Origin: Ailanthus altissimus | Lineage: Eukaryota; Streptophyta; Magnoliopsida; Sapindales; Simaroubaceae | Assembly (NCBI GenBank): GCA_946807835.1 | Contig: OX327690.1 | Coordinates: 9,520,501-9,584,500, forward strand | Length of the DNA: 64,000 nucleotides | Direction: 5' to 3' | Shown: positions 28,954 to 40,667 of the stretch, piece after piece | Numbering within the stretch: position 1 is the first letter of the stretch | Layout of the letters: each line of letters begins with the position of its first letter | Made by a program: the position numbers and the translations under genes | The notes under the pieces: generated by a model | Told to the model about the DNA's origin: nothing | The model's database searches: none | What the model saw: only the letters and a program-made list of their open reading frames with translations

Positions 28954-31238
28954 TGTTGAAGCTGGTGCTTATGTGTCATGCCAATATTGTATGAATATTA
29001 ATTGTTTAATATTTATACAATAAATATTTCATGTTAAATCATTAACACTATAGTATATGGTACCATACTTGTAACGTTCAGACATTGTATAATCTGAAGG
29101 CGTTTGAATTTAGTTTAAAAGAGTTTAGATTAGCGCTAAAAGTTATCATCGCTAAGAATTATAAATACTAAATTGTTAACAATTATAATAATCAGTGAAA
29201 TCTAAAGAGTTAGAACCTTGTCTGAACAAGACAAAGACGTGAGAATATACCAGTAATGACATAGTTACAAAGAGTTCTAATAGGTGCTAGGAAATGTCAT
29301 TATGTAAGTGTGTTCTCAAACGTTATATTCCTGAGCTATTTTCACCGATATGAGTCTATTAGTGAATCCCTTTAATATAGATTAGTGTATGCTATATCTG
29401 TATAGTACAGATCATTGTTCTTAACTCACCATGAGCTTAATGGAAGCTCGTATAAGCATACGGATACTCAATTAGGATTGAATACTAAACAGACTCACGA
29501 GAACCTCCAATAGACATCCCATAAAGCCATTAATGGTAGGTCTTCTCGAGTTGAGTAATATTCGTGGTCCTTTGACTTGAGCATAATAGTGAGCTTGTGA
29601 GTGATCCACTATACTTTAGTTCTATGCATGTTAGAGACCTTTCATGGTCTGACCATTGGGTGTCGCTGGGTATGGTCAAATGCTCTTGGAGTTCGATGTG
29701 CTCGGATATGGGATCCGTCAGCTCACATGGGTGAGTTATATATTCTGATGCTTTGAGATTGTATTTTAGAAAATCTTGTAGCTATAAGCATTTAACCACA
29801 GAAAAGAGTTTTTTGTAAGGTTAAACAATATCACAAAAGTGTTTACGTTTACTGTTTATCAAAATATGAATCTGAAGATAGGTTTATGGATGAGCACATA
29901 GGATTTGACAATGGTGATCTATGTCTCCGCTCTTCTAGGATATAGGTGACGAAATAATTATAAGAATATGTTATGACCTCAGCTTATATGGTCTAACACG
30001 TTGATTTGTAATATCCGGGCTATATGCGTGGGGCATCAATCACGAACTCATAGAATAATTTTATTTGACAAATCGGACATAGACCTACAATATAAAGTGT
30101 ACTCGTTGTGCACTAGGACAGCGTACCAAATTGAATTGTTCAATCCAGTAAATTCTAGGGATATTTATTTCAGGTTCCTTCAGGGTGTGCACGTGTCAAG
30201 ACTTAAAAGTTAAGAACATTAATTGATTAAAAATAGTTATTGACCAATGTGATGATGACATGTGATACATTATAAGCCATTCATTGTTTGACTTGAAAAT
30301 AACCAAAATGACCGAGATAAGTAAAGTCATTTATTTATGCAAAAATATTTTGAATAAATAAATAAATTAATAATTGTTATTAATATTATTTTAAGTCAAA
30401 CAATTATATAATAGTATATTAAAAGGCATATAGAATGAACAAATGTTAATTAAATGAATGGCTTACAAAATTTTTATTATTATATTAAACAATGGCATAT
30501 GTTTTATTTGTTTTTAAACAAATAAAATGGAGACAAATGAACATTTACGCATAGCATGGTAGGGTCGATTTTGAAATGAAAATTTGAAAGAGTTTTATTT
30601 TGTTTCTATTCAATTTGTTTAACCATTGCTTTTGAACAAGCAATATTCTATTTTATAGCAAGAGAGTTTTGCCACCTTAAAAAAATGAGAAAGAAAGCTT
30701 TCAAGTGTTGAAAACAAGAATAAAAGAGTTTATTCATCTTCATCTTCATCTCCAGACAAAAAGTGGTTGGCTATGAATAAGCAAGAATGAATTTATTTTT
30801 GGTTTTGTTCAAATGTTGAATAAACAAAACCAATTCAATTGCTTTGAAACAAATGTAATTAGTTAAGGAGTTTAACTAATAATTCCAAGCTTAAAGAGTT
30901 TAAGTATTGGTTAAGAGTTAATTATTTGGTGTTTAAGAGTTGAACACCATTGTTGAAAATTGGAGCTGTTATTCTAGCGATCTATACTCACTCCAGTTGG
31001 ATCTTAGAATTATCGATGAGTGCGCTTCATTGTGGACTCCGGTTTGATAATTTTCAAAGGTTTGTCAGGTGATTCTCGATCTTCATTTTCATTATAGTAA
31101 TCAATTTTAAATTTTAAATGTGTTTGTTACACAATGAAATTAGATTTCCAATTCCGCTACATTAATTTATGTATGAGATGCATAAATTATATTATGATGA
31201 ACACATGCTACATGCATGCATCTCAGTGAATTAGTACA
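28954..31238 (+). repeat. 3' LTR of the copia element (LTR-1, copy D), 2285 bp
   Basis: It starts TGTTGAAGCTGG after the polypurine tract and ends gaattagtaca. Its length nearly equals that of the independent solo LTR at 9520-11794, and the block order is the same (tggtctgaccattg, cacatgggtgagttatat, gtgtactcgttgtgcac, gtgcacgtgtcaag). Confidence 0.88.
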
Positions 31239-31404
31239 CTTTCACTTTTTTCTTCTTTTCATCAAACTTTGGTCTCTTTTATGCTCTCATTGGGTAGAAC
31301 TTACAAAATAATTAATGCATATATAAGTGGCCATATTTTAATGCTTAAAGCAAGCAGATATCAAATTAGAAGGGTATTAATTAATGTATAAAATGTGCTT
31401 ATCA
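31239..31404 (-). repeat. Start of an Athila/Tat-type LTR, truncated
   Basis: On the minus strand a polypurine tract (GTTTGAGGGAGTT, 31417-31405) is followed at 31404 by TGATAAGCACATTTTATACA, the typical LTR start of this group. It is cut at 31238 by the copia LTR, which appears to have inserted into it. Confidence 0.65.
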
Positions 31405-32806
31405 AACTCCCTCAAACTTTAATACTTGCTCACTCTCGAGTAAAGAGAAATAAGTCAAAGCTCAAACAATAACAAGCTATAATAAAACCATAAACATCAG
31501 GTTGGCAAATAAATAGCAAATTGTTTCAAAAGTTTCTCATAACTAACAATCTCAAGGAAAACTTAAACATCACAACCCTTTAACCTGTTAATCTAATACT
31601 TATTTTAACCCACAAATTACCAACTTGGTGTATGTGTGTGTGAGTAGCTAAAATCATTCATAACATGCACTCAAATTAGTTTATGCACCTAATTCATATG
31701 CTTGATTTTTGCATCACTCTCTACTAATGTAAGTACACACATAATCAATGATTAAATAGGACTTTATGTAGCTTGTAATGTATGGATAGAATGAAGATAG
31801 GATAAAATGGATCAATTTCGACTGAACTCATACAATAAACACACATTTCTCTATAGATGACTTTAAACCGAACTAATTGCTTTTCACCCAATTTTTTTCA
31901 AACTTATTTCTTTGATTCTCTTGCTATTTTATTGTTGTTCTTCTTTAATCTAAGGGTATAACACTCTCAAACTATACAATTTTTTCAAATTGATTTGATT
32001 TTTTTATTTTTTATTTTTATATATAAGTTACTATACCCCTAAATTTAAACTTTTCGATATTAGAACAACCAAAATTTATAATCAAACCTATATTCCTTCT
32101 TGAATTCATTCTTTTATTTTCAAAAATCCACATAACTCTATAAGAGGAGCATTATACCAATGGCATGATGGGTACTATGAAGGATAATGAAAATAAAGGC
32201 TAAGGTAATGATATGGTTAACAACAAAAAATGGTTATTTGGTTCAACAAGGTGACTATGGTAAAACTATAAAAAGTTGGCTTGAAATGCTCAATTGGCTC
32301 AAACAAGTTCTAGCATGTTTTTGAGACCCTAAGTATTCTTGTTATTCATAAACATCTTCTAAGTAAGCATAAAAACTAAATGATTTTAACTACATGCTTA
32401 AAATATCAAGCAGTCACAAAGTGAAGCCAAATTTGTATTAGATTACCAAGCAAACAATCACAACATTCATTATTTCTAAAAGATAGTAGTATTTGAAATC
32501 ATGTTTCTATTTTATACCATTGACTACTAATCATTTAACCAACCCAACTAAAGATGAAAATAAAAAAGTGCTGCATATGAGACATAACAACTAAAAACAA
32601 CAATCGTAATAAGTAAGCATGATCAATATGGAAAAAAGAATACCAAATAGTTTTTTCGTCCTCCAAATTTAAAGTTAACATTGTCCACAAAGGCAAAAAT
32701 AAAAGTGAGTAAAAGAAACTTCCATCGTAGATTATAGCTTGATGCTCAAATCGCAATGAGAAAATTGTTGCTTGGTTGGTGCTTGAACCTTTTGAGTGAT
32801 GCTTAC
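31405..32806 (-). other. 3' untranslated region of an Athila/Tat-type element, minus strand
   Basis: It resembles 57197-58600 and 42755-43900 in composition and landmarks: the block next to the polypurine tract (ctcactctcgagtaaagag), scattered actaatgt-agtacacac, and a fossil 'acattgtccacaaagg' near 32680, the reverse of the 'acattgtggacaatg' block of these elements. No coding sequence was recognised. Confidence 0.55.
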
Positions 32807-34228
32807 TGATGAACACTTGAAATCATACATTTAATAAGCATTTTACATGATTGTTTTGTATTACTAGTGTATTTAATTTTCTTAACTTAAGTATGTTTAC
32901 AATATTGTACTTAATTATCTTTTAACTATTTTGTGGTAGGTTCGGTAAAATGGGCATAACTTTTTACCTAAAGATCCAATTGAGTTGATTCTTAATCCTG
33001 TGGAGATCTGACTCAATGGGCTAACATATTATATTTCACAAAGCATTAGAAATTCAAGTGTTTAGAGGGTGACAAATGGCCTAGAACAGAACTGATCTGT
33101 AGTACAGGCCCAGTTTGAACAGTCATCAGTATTTGGCCCATAACTATAGAAATACGTATGAGATCACTCAATTTGAAAAGATAAGAGACTTATCTACAAC
33201 TTTGATGTTTTGAGTGACAGCTAATTCAGATTACATCAATTCTAAATTGGATAATCAAGTGGGTGCCCAAGTGATAATGAATGCAAATTATTTTGCCACC
33301 ATTCTTGACTTTTATCAACCAAGTGGTTCCCTCCAAATTTGTCTCGATTTATCCATATTTTTTTATAAATAGGTGGCTTATTTATGCCTAAAGAATGTAA
33401 TTAGAAAGTTAGAATTTAGTTCAAAATGCTTGTCCTTTGTATCCATTTCTTTTTAAATTTATTTCTCTTGTTTACTATTAAATCATGTTATTTCTTCTTC
33501 CATTTCTTTTCTTTTTCTTTAGTTTTATTATATCCAAATAATTTTCTTTAAGCTAAGATGAAAGGGTGAAGCTCTTGGTAAGGTAATAAGATATGTTTAA
33601 TATTTATTCATAAATTTAATGCTTCATTTTTAAGTTATGCAAATTTATATATGATGTATTTATTTTGTATGTAGAATTAATACCCTTTCTTCTAAAGTGA
33701 TGATTTTTTATTCATTATTGACAAACTTAATACTTGGCACAATAAATTCTTGAAACCATTTACAAGATTTGGTGTATATAACCTTTCTTGTAAAGTGGGA
33801 GTCTTGATTTATTGTAGACAAATATAAAGATTGGCATAATAAATACTTGAACCCATTTATAAGATTTGGTGTATAATAATTGAAAGAAATAAATACTAAT
33901 CAATATATAAATGATGATGAACTTTAATTGCTATATTTTCCGGTTGGAACCTCCTTTGTGTGAGGATTTCAATTGAGTTATAAAAAAAAGTTAAATATAT
34001 TCTTACTTCTTATGCCAATAGTGAATCCCCGTAACCTTAGCTTTTTATTTGAATTGGTTAATTGAAATAATATTTGCAAACATCTTATACTGCATTAATT
34101 ATCTTTAAAGTGTTTATAATTTGTAATTTTAATTCTATTTCCCTGTGGATCAACCCCGTTCTCATCGGGTTATTTATTATTTCGACAATCCTGCACTTGA
34201 AAATAACTTCTATATTCTGGACGTGTCA
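32807..34228 (+). repeat. 5' LTR, 1422 bp ('LTR-3')
   Basis: It starts TGATGAACACTTGAAAT and ends GGACGTGTCA. A TATA box tataaatagg is at 33364-33373. It is homologous to 40050-40541 (same strand) and 40668-41687 (opposite strand, with a ~400-bp deletion). Confidence 0.9.
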
Positions 34229-34234
34229 AGTTTT

Positions 34235-34252
34235 TGGCGCCGTTGTCGGGGA
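34235..34252 (+). other. Primer-binding site, Athila/Tat type
   Basis: TGGCGCCGTTGTCGGGGA, one change from the TGGCGCCGTTGCCGGGGA typical of Athila/Tat elements, where it is generally taken to pair with tRNA-Asp. It lies 6 bases after the LTR. Confidence 0.9.
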
Positions 34253-34296
34253 GGTAAAATTAATATTTTGTTTTGTTGTTGTTTGTTTGTTTATTT

Positions 34297-34612
34297 TATT
34301 TTCATGGAAGGCTAAGCCTCCTAACGTGCTTTACTTTATTTATTATTTACTTTTTATTTTCGTTAAATATATTTTTATAGAAGGCTAAGCCTCCTAACTT
34401 GTTTAATTTATTTATTATTTTTGCCTTTTATTTTCATGGAAGGCTGAGCCTCCTACTCTTTATTTATTATTCGCTTTTTATTTTTATTTTTTATTTTCAT
34501 GGAAGGCTGAGCCTCCTAACGTGCTTTACTTTATTTATTATTCTATTTTTTTTATTTTCGCTTTTTATTTTCATAGAAGGCCGAGCCTCCTAACGTGTTT
34601 TATTTATTATTT
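34297..34612 (+). repeat. Five-unit hairpin array in the retrotransposon leader
   Basis: The 16-mer ggaaggctaagcctcc (variants with g for a and atagaaggc) occurs five times, at about 34306, 34378, 34437, 34500 and 34577, separated by T-rich spacers (ttatttattattt). Each copy can fold on itself (ggct/agcc core). Open frames across the array are T-rich artefacts. Confidence 0.85.
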
Positions 34613-34765
34613 TGTTTATTATATAATCTAGCATTACTAATCTAACTTCTAATTATTTATTTTTATTTTGCTTTTCGTTTTTCCTATTTTATTTACTTGT
34701 GTTTAATATTTGTTTTTCTCTTATTTGTATTATTTATTGTTATTGTATTGTATTTTATTTCTTTT

Positions 34766-36455
34766 ATGAGCGGTTGGTTTCGAGATCCTAATTCTCATCG
34801 TTTGGTGAAAGGTAATTGCAAAACTTCCTTTGATAATTTGTTAGATTCTCTTTCAGCTTCTCATTCTTTACTAATTAACACCATGAGCGAAAATCAAATT
34901 GAGGGACTCATAGACCCAGGGGACAATCAATCTCAACATAATGAGCATAACCAACCTAGGACACTTAGAGACTACATGAACCCTACACGAACCGGTGCAC
35001 CATCTTGCTTAATTTTTCCTCCGGATGCAACGCATTTTAATTTTAAGCCAGACATTATCCAACTTTTACCCACTTTTCATGGCTTAGATGCAGAGAACCC
35101 TTATCTACATCTAAGAGAATTTGAAGAAGTGTGTAATACGTATAATGATCAAAATTGTAGCATGAACACAATTTGACTTAAGCTTTTCCCTTTTTCTTTA
35201 AAAGATAAAGCTAAAACATGGCTACAAAATCTTAGGTCAGGATCCATTTCGTTATGGGATGAGATGCAACAACAATTCCTGAAAAAAAAATTTCCCTCTC
35301 ATAGAACAAATTCTTTCAAAAGATAAATCACTACTTTTGCCCAAAAACTAGGAGAGACCATTTACCAATGTTGGAAAAGGTATAAAGAATTACTTAATAC
35401 CTGTCCCCATCATGGTTTTGAAACATAGAGAGTAGTCTCAAATTTTTATAAGGGCTTAACACCCCAAGTTAGGCAAATGATAGAAATGATGTGTAATTAA
35501 GGAAAAAGACCCAGAAGAGGCAATGAACTATCTTGACTTACTAGCAGAAAATGCTCAAAATTAGGACACTGCTGGTACCTGTGAGGCACCTAGCAAAAAT
35601 CAAACCACTACATCTAGTGGGGGTATTTATCATCTTAAGGAAGACCATGACCTTCAAGCCAAATTAGCATCCCTTGCTAGAAAAGTCGAAACCTTAGAAA
35701 TGAAAAAGAATGGTCAAATAAAATCTGTTTAAGAAATTGTGTGTCACATTTGTGAAACCCATGATCACTCTACCAATGATTACCCAACTTTGCCTGCATT
35801 TAGGGAATGTCTCCATGAACAAGCCAATGTTTTAAACACGTTCAAGCGGTCAAACAATAACCCATATTCACAAAACTATAATCCTGGATGGCGAAATCAC
35901 CCAAATTTTAGTTGGAGGAATGACACTCAAACACAGGCTTCACAACCACCTTTCCAACCACACCAAAACTTTCAAAATCATCAAGGTTATGCACCATATG
36001 TCCCACCTCCTAGGAAAAATCTTGAAGAAACCTTGCATACATTCATTGAAAAACAAGAGTCTGTTAATTCTCAAAATGCTCAAACATTTGCTGATTTGAA
36101 AGATACTCTTGCTAAATTTGCATCTGCACTGAACATTCATGAGAAAGGAAAATTTCCTTCTCAACCACAGCCAAACCCCAAAGGACAACATAACTCAAAT
36201 GCATGTAGTTCAGGAAGCCAACACATCGATCAAGTTAAAGCAGTTATCACTCTTCAGAGTTGTAAAATTATTGAAAAAAAAATCCTGAACCTCATGAGAG
36301 TGATGAATCAATCTCTAAGGGTAAGGAAAGTGTTGAACCTACATCTAATGAAGAAAACACCAAACCCTTACCTCCACCTCCATTTCCTCATACATTACGT
36401 AATACTAAGAAGATCAATCACAATCTTGAAATTTTTGAAATCTTCAAACAGGTAA
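34766..36455 (+). pseudogene. Athila/Tat gag
   Basis: A start at ATG 34766 (MSGWFRDPNSH) is preferred to the ATG at 34697, whose extra residues are low-complexity leader. The product contains RTLRDYMNPTRTGAPSCL, QLLPTFHGLDAENPYLHLRE and FEEVCNTYN, then TGA at 35174. It continues in the same sense with FPFSLKDKAKTWLQNL, WDEMQQQFL, QCWKRYKELLNTCPHHG and FYKGLTPQVRQM, interrupted by TAA/TAG. From 35739 comes a zinc knuckle CHICETHDHSTNDY whose last Cys is Tyr (TAC, 35781-35783), then a Q/N/P-rich C-terminal region to 36455. This is the retrotransposon Gag of virus-like particles; several stops make it non-functional. Confidence 0.9.
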
Positions 36456-36489
36456 AAGTTAATATTCCTTTACTGGATGCTATTAAACA

Positions 36490-38235
36490 GGTTCCCTCTT
36501 ATGCAAAATTTTGAAAGATTTATGCACAGTAAAGCGAAAACTGAATGTGAAAAAGAAAGCCTTTTTAGCTGAACAAGTAAGTGACATTCTTCAGAACAAT
36601 AATTCTTTGAAATATAAAGACCCTGATTGTCCTACAATTTCATGTATTATTGGAAGTCATAAAATTGAACAAGCCTTACTTGATCTTGGTGCTAGTGTGA
36701 ATTTATTGCCGTATTCAGTTTATCAGCAGCTCAATCTCGGAGAGTTAAAATCAATATCTGTAACTCTTTTACTTACCGATAGATCAATAAAAGTACCAAG
36801 AGGGACAGTGGAAGATGTTTTAGTTCAAGTTGATAAATTCATATATCCTGTGAATTTTATTGTCTTGAACACAGAACCTGTCAAAGAATGTAATCCGATA
36901 CCTGTTATTTTAGGTCGTCTATTTTTAGCAACTTCTAACGCTTTGATTAATTGCAGAAATAGAGTAATAAAGCTTTCATTTGGAAACATGACACTTAAAC
37001 TCAATGTTTTCAATATGTGTAAGCAACCATATGAAGAGGAGGATGAAAGTGAAGAAGGTGACATGATTGAAACGATTGTTGAGGATCATATTCAAAAAGG
37101 GAGTTCTACTGATCCCTTAGAAATGTGTTTAATAAATTCATTTGAGTCAAGTATACAATTAGATCCTGAAATCTCTGATATATGTTCTTTACTTGATTGT
37201 GCACAGGTGATTGAAAATAAATGATGGAAACTAAAGTTTGAAAAATTGGGAGAAAATGAGGATAAACATAACGAAATTTCAAAGTTGGAGTTAAAAATTT
37301 TGCCTGAAGGACTGAAATATGCATTTCTTGGAGAGAAACAAACTTACCCGGTGGTAATCTCTTCTACACTCACAAGTGAACAAGAAGGTAAGTTGATTGA
37401 ATTATTGAAAATGCATAAAAATACAATTGGGTGGACTTTAAAAGACATAAATGATATTAATCCTCTAATTTGTACGCATAGAATACACATAGAGAATAAT
37501 GCCAAAACTTTCCAACAATCTCAAAGGAGATTAAATCCACATATGAAAGAGGTAGTGAGAGCTGAAGTTCTCAAATTACTTGAAGTAGAAATCATCTATC
37601 CTATCTCAGATAGTAAGTGTGTAAGTCCTACTCAGGTAGTACCAAAAAAATCTGGAATCACAGTCATTGAAAATGAAAAAGGTGAGTTAATACCAACTCG
37701 AGTCTCATCTAGTTGAAGGATGTGCATAAATTATAGAAAGTTGAACTCGGCCACTAGAAAAGACCATTTTCCTTTACCATTCCTTGATTAAATTATAGAA
37801 AGAGTAGCAGGACATCCCTACTATTTCTTTCTAGATGGTTACTCTGGCTATTATCAAATTCTCATAGCACTGGAGAACCAAGAAAAGACTACATTCACAT
37901 GCCCTTTTGGAACCTTTGCTTTTAGAAGAATGCCCTTTGGACTTTGTAATGCCCCAGCAGCATTTCAGAGATGTATGTTAAGCATTTTTAGTGACATGAT
38001 TGAGCATTATTTAGAAGTTTTCATGGATGATTTAACTGTGTTTGGAAATTCTTTTGATAATTGTCTTGAAAATTTAGAAAAGGTTTTAAAAAGATGTGAA
38101 GAAAAGAGTCTTGTATTGAATTGGGAAAAATGTCATTACATGGTTACTTCTAGAATTATTTTAGGACATATAGTATATTCTAAAGGAATTGAAGTGGATA
38201 AGGCAAAAGTCAAACTCATTACACATCTTTTATTG
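36490..38235 (+). pseudogene. Athila/Tat protease and reverse transcriptase, truncated
   Basis: After a one-base loss near 36510 the frame is open from 36511 with KDLCTVKRKLNVKKKAFL and the retropepsin site LLDLGASVNLLPYS (active Asp near residue 58), then PVILGR. A stop at 37222 is followed by a pre-RT segment (37246-37716) ending in a stop. RT proper has INYRKLNSATRKDHFPLPF, a TAA at about 37790, FFLDGYSGYYQI, MPFGLCNAPAAFQRCM and the catalytic FMDD (38020-38031), through GHIVYSKGIEVDKAKVKLI (~38225). The connection to RNase H (usually VRSFLGHAGFYRRF) is not reached; sequence similar to a LOG enzyme begins instead. Confidence 0.92.
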
Positions 38236-38239
38236 AAAA

Positions 38240-38722
38240 TTAAACCGCTGCACAAAATAATGGCAGTCGAGTTTTGGGTATCATACCAAAAGTTTTAGCT
38301 GTTGGAGACATTGTAGAAAAAATAATTTGGGATGAGTTACAGGTATCATCAATGCATGAATGAATTTCTTTTATGCTTCGTAATGCTGATGCCTTCATAA
38401 CTCTACCTGGAGGTTTCGGAACATTGGAGGAAATTTTTCAAATTGTCTCATGGGCACAATTGCAAATCCATAAAAACTCAATTGGTTTGTTAAACATTGA
38501 TGGTTTTTATAATGGGTTATTATCTTTTCTTGACTATACGGTGGAAAAATAATTCGTCTCATCTGCAGCACGACAAATCCTCATTTCTGCTTCAACTGTT
38601 GATCAGTTACTCGATGAACTACAAACTTTTACACCTCTATCTGATCCAACAATTAGTCAGATAAATTGGTATACTGATAACAGTGAAAAGAAATGCAAGA
38701 TAGATTTATCGCTTCATCTGTA
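38240..38722 (+). pseudogene. LOG-type cytokinin riboside 5'-monophosphate phosphoribohydrolase, C-terminal part, inside the retrotransposon
   Basis: LOG enzymes release active cytokinin bases from their nucleotides in the cytosol. The frame reads AAQNNGSRVLGIIPKVLAVG, ELQVSSMHE, an in-frame TGA (where the family has Arg), then [20 protein letters not shown] with the family's PGGxGTxxE signature, [31 protein letters not shown], a TAA, FVSSAARQILISAS and a natural-looking end LSLHL-TAG at 38720-38722. About 160 codons are continuous without introns, although plant LOG genes normally contain several. It lies between the RT and 3' untranslated region of the element, in the same sense. The N-terminal third is absent, as are the catalytic Arg (now TGA) and part of the fold. 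The order of events (mRNA capture, or DNA-level replacement) is inferred, not shown. Confidence 0.9.
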
Positions 38723-40049
38723 GCCTACCTATTTCTATGTATTTTTAAGCTTTTTGTGTGGCTTGTTTTATTTTGTTGCAGGTTTAATTTTCAATAAAAG
38801 ATGTTTCAGGTGATATCTTCTATACTTTACTCTTTCTATATTTTGACATTGTGGACAATGTCTCAATTTGGTTGGGGGGGAAGATAGTTGATATTATTGT
38901 TATCACCTTGTTTACTAAAAAAAAAATTATTATTATCATGAATGACATGAGTAAAATGTTCATTTATGTATTCTTGAGACACATTCTAACTCTAGAATGG
39001 CAGAGTAAAGAGTACATTATAAACTTTTGAAACACATTCTAATTGGTTTATTTTTAATACATTTTATGTATAAATGTTTGTTGCTTAAGTTCTTGGTAAC
39101 TCTTGCGTAAATAAATTTGCTTTGCTATCGATATATGATTTCAAAATTGTTTAGTTTAAATCACTTTTTCTATCTAGGTTACTAAAGAATAACTTCTGAA
39201 ATTATTTCTTGAGAACAATACTAAGCTTTGTGGTAAGATGGATGATTCAATATATATAGCCAAAAGAATTTTCATGTTTAAGTATACATATTATTTTCTA
39301 AACTCACATATCTTTTGTGAGTGAGTGGAGAGGTTTGAGATAACAGCTTACGAACTTTCATTGATCTTTTGAAATGGTTAATTTTTATTTGGAATGACAT
39401 TATTTGGGATGAGGAATGATTTGGTTGCTTAGCTGAAGGATAATAGAAAAAATTTATGGTGATAAATTGCTCTTATTTTGTAATGATTCCTTATGTCTTT
39501 CAAAAAAGAAAAAGAAAAAAATGAGTAAAAAAAAAAAGAAAGAAAAGAAGTCAATTCAGTTCAATAAAGTCTTCATTCAATTTTAGAAGACTAAAGTCAT
39601 TAGAAAGCAATCTTATCACCGAATTCTATATTCGTAAGATTCGCATTAAATAATTATAGTCTTGAAGCTAGCATTTGGCAATAATGGTTTGACTCTAAAT
39701 ATTTGATTTTTCTATCTTTGGATCAATGTTAGTTTGTCTGTCTGTCCTTAAATATAACTTTTTCTTGAGCGATTATCTGTTTTCCAACTCCATGAGTGAA
39801 ATCCTAAGCCATTAAACAAGTTATTCACCGGTAAGGATATGGAGTTGAGGCTATATATGTTGTGGTTTGTGGTAAGAAGGCTTTGGCTTAATTCACACAC
39901 ACACAAAAATATTTTTGGAAGTTATGATTGAAATAACATTTATACGATTGTGATCTTAAACTGACGTTTTGTTTGAAATACTTAGGTAGTATTCAAATTT
40001 TATTTATGCTCGAATTGCTAGGGACTAGTAATAAGCCAGTTGGGGAGTC
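38723..40049 (+). other. 3' untranslated region and polypurine tract of the LOG-carrying element
   Basis: The block 'gacattgtggacaatgtc' at 38844-38861 followed by ggttgggggggaagatag (38870-38887) is the landmark downstream of pol in Athila/Tat elements. The terminal polypurine tract gttggggagtc ends at 40049, next to the LTR start. No coding sequence was seen between. Part of 38723-38800 could be LOG 3' UTR (ttttcaataaaag). Confidence 0.7.
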
Positions 40050-40541
40050 TGATGAACACTTGAAATTACACATTTAATAAGAATTTTACATGATTGTTTT
40101 GTATTACTAGTGTATTTAATTTTCTTAACTTAAGTGTGTTTACAATATTGTACTTAATTATCTTTTAACTGTTTTGTGGTAGGTTTGGTAAAATGGGCAT
40201 ACCATTTTACCTAAAGATCTAATTGAGGTGATTCTTAATCCTGTGGAGAGCTGACTCAATGGACTAATATATTGTATTTCACAAAGAATTGGAAATTCGA
40301 GTGTTTAGAAGGTCAAAAATGGCCTAGAACAGAACTGATCTGCAGTGCAGGCCCAGTTTGAACAATCATCAGTATTTGGCCCATAACTGTAGAAATACAT
40401 ATCTAATACGTATGAGATCACTCAATGTAAAAAGATAAGAGATTTATCTACAACTTTGATGTTTTGAGTGACAGCTAATTCGGATCACATCAACTCTAAA
40501 TTGGATAATCAAGTGGGTGCCCAAGTGATAATGAATGCATA
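40050..40541 (+). repeat. 3' LTR, first 490 bp only
   Basis: Starts TGATGAACACTTGAAAT as does the 5' LTR and follows it closely to gtgataatgaatgcat at 40541, where similarity in this orientation stops. Confidence 0.9.
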
Positions 40542-40667
40542 TCCTCACACAAAAGATGGTTTCATCATCATTTATATATTGATTAGTATTTATAATTCTC
40601 GACTTCACATATTCCCTGTGAAAAACAATCATGTAAAACTCTTTCCCCAGCAACGGCGCCAAAAACT
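40542..40667 (-). other. Junction segment with a minus-strand primer-binding site
   Basis: Minus strand: TTTTTGGCGCCGTTGCTGGG at 40665-40646 is an Athila/Tat primer-binding site following the inverted LTR. Between it and 40542 are short scrambled LTR pieces (atcatcatttatatattgat, also present at 40977-41000). Confidence 0.75.

Larger units (their letters stand above)
23546..31238 (+). mobile_element. Ty1/copia element with ~2.3 kb LTRs, decayed, 5' LTR truncated
   Basis: In order: partial 5' LTR (23546-24434), primer-binding site (24443), GC-rich leader island, a repeat-bearing leader, gag from 25788, integrase, RT and RNase H scraps to about 28830, a polypurine tract at 28943 and a full 3' LTR (28954-31238). 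The internal region is about 4.5 kb, near full size, but heavily mutated. The 5' end is lost at the inverted junction, so no target duplication can be checked. Confidence 0.88.
32807..40541 (+). mobile_element. Athila/Tat-type Ty3 retrotransposon carrying a LOG gene fragment
   Basis: In order: 5' LTR (32807-34228), primer-binding site, leader hairpin array, gag, protease, RT, a LOG-enzyme fragment in place of RNase H and integrase, a 3' untranslated region with the usual 'gacattgtggacaatg' block, a polypurine tract ending 40049, and the first 490 bp of the 3' LTR. An inverted LTR of the same family follows at 40668-41687. The four bases ttac precede 32807 and also follow 41687. Confidence 0.9.

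Noticed and set aside
34074..34593. Plus-strand frames of 104 and 64 codons with apparent membrane segments
   Set aside because: They cross the LTR end, primer-binding site and T-rich hairpin array; TTT/TTA/ATT-rich composition gives Phe/Leu/Ile by default.
36825..37324. Minus-strand frames of 72-79 codons
   Set aside because: They are antisense to the protease and pre-RT frames of the LOG-carrying element.
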